Shown: piece by piece, positions 59,355-64,000 of the stretch
Numbering within the stretch: position 1 is the first letter of the stretch
Layout: each line of letters begins with the position of its first letter
NCBI GenBank assembly: GCA_016721245.1
Contig: JADKIQ010000012.1
Span: 62,001-126,000 of the forward strand
Direction of reading: 5' to 3'
Length of the DNA: 64,000 bases
Source of the DNA: Sphingobacteriales bacterium
GTDB taxonomy: Bacteria > Bacteroidota > Bacteroidia > Chitinophagales > JADIYW01
Notes under the pieces: generated by a model
The model's input: the letters and a program-made list of their open reading frames with translations, nothing else
What the model was told of the DNA's origin: nothing
Databases searched by the model: none
Made by a program: the position numbers and the translations under genes

Positions 59355-62300
59355 ATGACTCAGAATGTTATGCGTAATTTGTTAATTACTGTACTGCTAT
59401 TTCTAGGAATAGAGTCTGTTATTTACGGGCAAAATTGTTCTATAAACGCGGGAATTAATTCAACCATTTGCGAGAAAGATACTATGTTATTAAATGGCAC
59501 ACGTTCTGGTTTGCTGGCATCAGGTGCGCTATCTACATGGACACAGATTTCTGGCGCATCTGTTGTTATAAATTCTCCTCACTCACTCACTGCTAAAATT
59601 ACAAATTTTAATTCCGGTACCTACAGATTCAGACTCAGTATAAAATGTAAGGATGGCTTTTTTGCTGAAGATTCAGTAACTATATATGTTTTGCCTTTAT
59701 CTATAGCAAATGCGGGCAGAGATACCGTTTTTTGTCCGGTTGGACAATATACATTAAATGGCAGTAGTCCACGCAGTGGAGAAACAGGTTTCTGGACAAT
59801 TGTAAGTACGAATAATGCAGGTATTACCATAAGCGTACCTTCCAATCCCAATAGTCCGATAATACTGAACCCAAATGTTACGGGTGTAACTACATTAAGA
59901 TGGACTATTACAAATACAAATGGTTGTGTTACTTATGATGAAGTATTGATAACTAACAGTGGTGGTGTTCCACAAGTAAATGCAGGGCCAGATCAGGCAT
60001 TAGGTAATTGCTTTTCTAATTCTACCTGCACAAATCTTATTGCCTCCAATGGCGGCGTTGGATTTGGCGGACAGAAAGGTATATGGTCTTTTGTTTCAGG
60101 ACCAGGTATTCCGACTTTTTCTTCTACGGTAAACCCGACGACAAAAGTATGCAACCTTACAGAAGGAACTTATGTATTCAGATATACTGTTACCGGCCCT
60201 TGTGTTACCGGCTCTGACGATGTTACAGTTACAGTGCCTCCGCCAACACAAGATATTACTTTTGCAAATGCAAATTCCTTTATGTCAAATACTGTTTTTT
60301 GTGGAATAGTAAATACCATTTCACTAAATGGTAACACACCATTATACACTGGTGAAATGGTCGAATGGTCACAAATTTCAGGTCCGCCTGTAAATATTAT
60401 TAACCCCAATAATTCATCCGCAACAGTTACAAATATCTCAGCATACGGAAATTATTGTTTTAACTATAGTATTAAGAACTCTCAGTCCAATTGTAATAGT
60501 AACAATACCATTTGTTACGCTTTCTACAATAATGGAACTGTAAACGGCGGAGCAGATCAGATTCTGGCATGTAATGTTACGAGTACAACCATTCCAACTG
60601 AGGTAACTGGCTCCGGAGTATTAAATTACAAAATAATAAGTGGCCCTCCCGGAGTTTTTCAATATCCGGTAAATTTCAGAACCTCTAATATCATAACTGG
60701 ATTAACTATGCCGGGAACTTACAGAGTAGAAATAAACTATTCTTTTGGATCAGGTTGTTCACCAATAAATGATTTTGTTGATATAACAGTTTCAAGAACA
60801 CCTACAGGCGCAAATGCGGGTACTGACCAGAACTTTGCCTGTATATCAACAACCTCACAATTAGCAGGAAATAATCCACTGTTAACAGGTGTAGGAAATG
60901 GAAGATGGAGTCAAATTTCAGGTCCCAATTTAACCACTCTAACTACACCAACAAATTATATAACAAATGTTTTAGGTGCATTACCAGGAACATATAATTT
61001 CAGGTGGATTATATCAGGTGGCAATAGATGCCCAAATAATTTTGATGATATAAAAGTTGTAATACCGGATACAACTGTTACAGTTGCTAATGCAGGAAAT
61101 GATAAAGTTATTTGCCCTAATTCACCATTAATATTATTTGGAAACAGAACCCGTGCAGATGAAACAGTACAATGGACATCTATTCCCGGAGGTGTTACTT
61201 TCTCGCCAAGTAATTTAGTTACAAATCCAACTGTAAACGGACTAACTGGAAATACAGCTTACCAGTTTGTTTATACCATTACAAATTCCTGTGGCAGCAT
61301 CTCAAGAGATACAGTGCAAATTACGACCAGTTCTACAGCAGGTCCTTCTCTTGCAAACGCAGGAACAAATCAATGCCTAATGTCTGGAACATCCATTATT
61401 AATCTTAATGCGGTTGCGCCTGTATCAGGCACCGGAAACTGGTCAAAATTATCGGGGCCTTCCGTTAGTATTACGAATTCTGATCTAAGCAACACAACCG
61501 TTACAGGGGTAAGCAACGGAACCTATCGTTTTGTATGGACAGTGTCCTCACCTGGATGTTTAAATTCAACCCAAGATACTGTTTTGATTACAGTGGATGG
61601 TCCTACCACACAAGCAAATGCAGGTACAGATATAAGCAGTTGTGCGGATGCAGTTTCCTTAAACGCGAATATTCCTTCTGTCGGAACAGGCAATTGGTCA
61701 CAGGTTTCAGGTGATGGAGATGCTGTTATTAATAATGTATCAAATCCGCAAACTACCATTTCTAATTTATCCACCGGTTTATATACATTCAGATGGACGA
61801 TTACAAATGGTGCCTGCTCTTCCAGTTTAGATGATGTGAAGCTGGCAATTTCATCTCCGCCATCTCCAGCTTTAGCAGGTGACAATCAAATACTATGTGG
61901 TACTAATACAAATTTTATTACACTAAATGCAACTGTACCTGCTTCCGGAATCGGACAATGGGTGCAAGTATCCGGGCCTAACAACGCAAATTTTTCCAAC
62001 AGCTTATTAGCAAACTCAGCAGTTTCTAATCTAACCAATGGTGCATATACCTTCCGCTGGGTAGTAACCGGCGGTCCGGGTTGTCTGCAATCTACAGATG
62101 ATGTTCATGTCAATGTCTCACTTCCGGCATATGCAGGACGCGACCAAAGTTTATGTAACTTAAACTCAACAACTTTATCAGGAAATACAGGAAGTAATGG
62201 TGTCTGGGCACAAGTTTCAGGACCTACAGTGGTAATTACACAAACACCGGTTGGAAATCCTAATGCCACGGTATCAGGGTTACAGCCGGGAAGTTCATAT

Positions 62301-64000
62301 GTATTCAGGTATACTATTCCTTCAGTATATGGATGTCCTGCAAGTTCAGACGAAGTAATGATTAATAATGGCACATTCACACTGGTGCCGGATGCCGGTG
62401 CAGATGCAGCCTATTGCAACGCCAGTTCATTTGCACTTATCGGCAGTCAGCCGGGGGTGGGAGAGTCAGGTATCTGGTCGGTATTGTCAGGGCCTGCAGG
62501 AGCATCCTTTTCACCTGCTGCCAATCATCCCAATGCAACACTCATCAACGCACAACCCGGGACTTATATTTTAAAATGGACAATTTCTAATGCGACCTGC
62601 TCGAGCAGCGACCAGAAAAGAATTGATAATTATGCAACACCAACAAGATCAAATGCAGGCACCGACCAAATTGTTTGTTTTGAAAGAGCTACATTGAGAG
62701 GAAATACACCACTAAAAGGGGTAGGAACCTGGTCACAGGCAGGAGGACCTGTGACGGCGACGATAGCTGCTGTCAATAATCCTGTTTCAGATGTTAATGG
62801 TTTAAATTCAGTAGGTGTGTATAGTTTTGTCTGGACGATTACCAATGGGCCGGTTTGCTCTCCGCCAAGCAGAGATACTGTACGATTAATTGTTTCTGCA
62901 ATTTCTCCAAGTATAGCAAATGCCGGTACAGATAAAAATCTATGTAATTTATCAGCTATTGTTTTAAATGGAAATACGCCGCTCAGCGGAAACGGAATCT
63001 GGTCTGAAGTCGGAACTTCATTAGCTACAATCGTTTCTCCAGCTAATCCGACAACTAATGTAAATACTTTAAATAACGGAACCCATCAATTCGTCTGGAC
63101 AATCTCTAATGCCGATAATAGCTGTGTATCCAGAGATACGGTAAAGGTGATTAATAACGTGTTGCCCAATATCGCAAATGCAGGTGCAGACGATACTTTC
63201 TGCGTATTTAATGCCGTTTTCTTGCAAGCCAATGCGGCCATTGCAGGCACAACGGGTGTCTGGACTTTCGTATCCGGACCGAATACTCCAAGATTACTAA
63301 CACCAAACAATCCGGTATGTCAGCTGACAGGATTAGTTACAGGTACTTATAAATTTCAATGGACAATATCCAGTGTATCTTGTTCTTCCTCATCAGATGA
63401 GGTAAATATCACCATCATTAATAATTCGAATCAGGCAATTGCGGGTGTCAATCAAACGCTTTGTTCGCAGAGTATCAATTTGTATGGGAATACGCCAGAT
63501 ATTAATAATAAAGGCGTTTGGACACAAACGGAAGGGCCCAATACGGCAATATTTGTGTCGGATATAAATCCAACAACGGTAGTTACCAATTTAATACAAG
63601 GAACTTATCGTTTTGTATGGAAGATTTATAATGAAAGATGTTTTACTACAGATACGGTTACTTTTAATATCAATCAACCTGCATCTGTAAATGCAGGAAA
63701 TGACTTCAGTGTTTGCTACAACGAACCTGTTTTGCTTTCATCTGCTTTTGTAGATAGTTATGACGGAAAAGGGATATGGTCTGTTATTTCCGGTGGTGGA
63801 AGCCTGAGTACTACTGCGCCAACGACTACACCTAATGAGGTATTATATACACCGGAACCAGATATGCAAGGAGCAGTGGTCTTACGCTTATCTGCGCAGG
63901 ATGCCTGTCGTATCGTGTATGATGACATCATGATATTAGTGAATGAATCATCTGTACCTGTATCATCAGCGAATGACAGAACTGTTACGGATTTAAATAC
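59355..64000 (+). CDS. Giant secreted Ig/PKD-like repeat protein, 3' end outside the window
   Basis: Open frame from ATG 59355 (MTQNVMRNLLITVLLFLG) without stop to the window end, at least 1548 residues. Signal peptide ends IYGQ. About 17 repeats of roughly 85-95 residues follow, each with a start like ANAGTDQxxC, LxGNxPxxGxGxWSQVSGP in the middle and a closing GTYxFRWTIxNGxCxSSxDDVxVxV; starts at about 59710, 59975, 60810, 61085, 61353, 61615, 62128, 62650, 62920, 63175, 63690 and others. No repeat is exact at DNA level. Likely a surface adhesin or gliding-related T9SS cargo; the sorting domain would lie beyond the window. Confidence 0.85.
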   Translation, partial: MTQNVMRNLLITVLLFLGIESVIYGQNCSINAGINSTICEKDTMLLNGTRSGLLASGALSTWTQISGASVVINSPHSLTAKITNFNSGTYRFRLSIKCKDGFFAEDSVTIYVLPLSIANAGRDTVFCPVGQYTLNGSSPRSGETGFWTIVSTNNAGITISVPSNPNSPIILNPNVTGVTTLRWTITNTNGCVTYDEVLITNSGGVPQVNAGPDQALGNCFSNSTCTNLIASNGGVGFGGQKGIWSFVSGPGIPTFSSTVNPTTKVCNLTEGTYVFRYTVTGPCVTGSDDVTVTVPPPTQDITFANANSFMSNTVFCGIVNTISLNGNTPLYTGEMVEWSQISGPPVNIINPNNSSATVTNISAYGNYCFNYSIKNSQSNCNSNNTICYAFYNNGTVNGGADQILACNVTSTTIPTEVTGSGVLNYKIISGPPGVFQYPVNFRTSNIITGLTMPGTYRVEINYSFGSGCSPINDFVDITVSRTPTGANAGTDQNFACISTTSQLAGNNPLLTGVGNGRWSQISGPNLTTLTTPTNYITNVLGALPGTYNFRWIISGGNRCPNNFDDIKVVIPDTTVTVANAGNDKVICPNSPLILFGNRTRADETVQWTSIPGGVTFSPSNLVTNPTVNGLTGNTAYQFVYTITNSCGSISRDTVQITTSSTAGPSLANAGTNQCLMSGTSIINLNAVAPVSGTGNWSKLSGPSVSITNSDLSNTTVTGVSNGTYRFVWTVSSPGCLNSTQDTVLITVDGPTTQANAGTDISSCADAVSLNANIPSVGTGNWSQVSGDGDAVINNVSNPQTTISNLSTGLYTFRWTITNGACSSSLDDVKLAISSPPSPALAGDNQILCGTNTNFITLNATVPASGIGQWVQVSGPNNANFSNSLLANSAVSNLTNGAYTFRWVVTGGPGCLQSTDDVHVNVSLPAYAGRDQSLCNLNSTTLSGNTGSNGVWAQVSGPTVVITQTPVGNPNATVSGLQPGSSYVFRYTIPSVYGCPASSDEVMINNGTFTLVPDAGADAAYCNASSFALIGSQPGVGESGIWSVLSGPAGASFSPAANHPNATLINAQPGTYILKWTISNATCSSSDQKRIDNYATPTRSNAGTDQIVCFERATLRGNTPLKGVGTWSQAGGPVTATIAAVNNPVSDVNGLNSVGVYSFVWTITNGPVCSPPSRDTVRLIVSAISPSIANAGTDKNLCNLSAIVLNGNTPLSGNGIWSEVGTSLATIVSPANPTTNVNTLNNGTHQFVWTISNADNSCVSRDTVKVINNVLPNIANAGADDTFCVFNAVFLQANAAIAGTTGVWTFVSGPNTPRLLTPNNPVCQLTGLVTGTYKFQWTISSVSCSSSSDEVNITIINNSNQAIAGVNQTLCSQSINLYGNTPDINNKGVWTQTEGPNTAIFVSDINPTTVVTNLIQGTYRFVWKIYNERCFTTDTVTFNINQPASVNAGNDFSVCYNEPVLLSSAFVDSYDGKGIWSVISGGGSLSTTAPTTTPNEVLYTPEPDMQGAVVLRLSAQDACRIVYDDIMILVNESSVPVSSANDRTVTDLN

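Noticed and set aside
62368..62574. Short His/Gln-rich frame in the giant repeat gene
   Set aside because: Out of frame with a clear long coding region and without support.
59355..64000. DNA tandem repeat array or CRISPR
   Set aside because: The periodicity of about 270 bp is a protein-level repeat in one open frame, with strong divergence in DNA and no short repeats with spacers.

Overview
The window comes from a Bacteroidota chromosome, probably a Chitinophagales/Sphingobacteriales-type lineage. The evidence is type IX secretion (T9SS) sorting domains, SprB-type repeats, lipoproteins with short lipoboxes followed by CKK/CNK, a TonB-dependent receptor, the small ribosomal protein bTHX, DUF3276, a long NusB, and promoters resembling the Bacteroidota -7 consensus TAnnTTTG. 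DNA is AT-rich and genes lie on both strands in short operons. I saw no rRNA, tRNA, CRISPR array or transposase.

Layout. 0-6.5 kb: fatty acid beta-oxidation pair (fadI-fadJ), a DUF559 nuclease gene beside palindromic repeats, and a divergent MpaB-like oxygenase/SDR pair. The fad promoter and the oxygenase/SDR intergenic region carry the same ATTTAC-N12-GTAAAT inverted repeat. 6.5-19 kb: small membrane proteins, an MBL hydrolase, a glycosyltransferase, bTHX, an amine oxidase, YchF, a CDP-alcohol phosphatidyltransferase, a frameshifted RCC1/SprB-repeat T9SS protein, a CDF metal exporter and MgtE. 19-28 kb is the accessory part: two paralogous lipoproteins, a second DUF559 nuclease in a nest of repeats, a two-gene cassette (MazG-like pyrophosphohydrolase plus a GIY-YIG / DUF2075 helicase / LexA-S24 peptidase fusion), a possible structured RNA, and an operon of three unknown genes.

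28-48 kb: DUF3276, an ABC exporter, NusB, a secreted FKBP and a five-repeat secreted protein sharing a promoter motif, a serine hydrolase, a winged-helix/membrane-protein operon, lipoproteins, SRPBCC proteins, a peroxiredoxin, a second MpaB-like protein, an MFS transporter and an EVE protein. 48-59 kb: T9SS cargo (SGNH hydrolase, fibronectin-like repeat protein, endonuclease I), an EEP nuclease/phosphatase, a TonB receptor and a DUF5689 lipoprotein, which together look like extracellular nucleic acid use. 59.4 kb to the end: the start of a giant Ig/PKD-like repeat protein that runs off the window.

The strongest candidate for an undescribed system is the 22.5-25.0 kb cassette. The helicase fusion keeps an apparently intact LexA-type Ala-Gly cleavage site and Ser-Lys dyad and is translationally coupled to a nucleotide pyrophosphohydrolase, an arrangement that suggests inducible anti-phage or DNA-damage activity. 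The second candidate is the association of DUF559 nucleases with cruciform or cloverleaf repeats.
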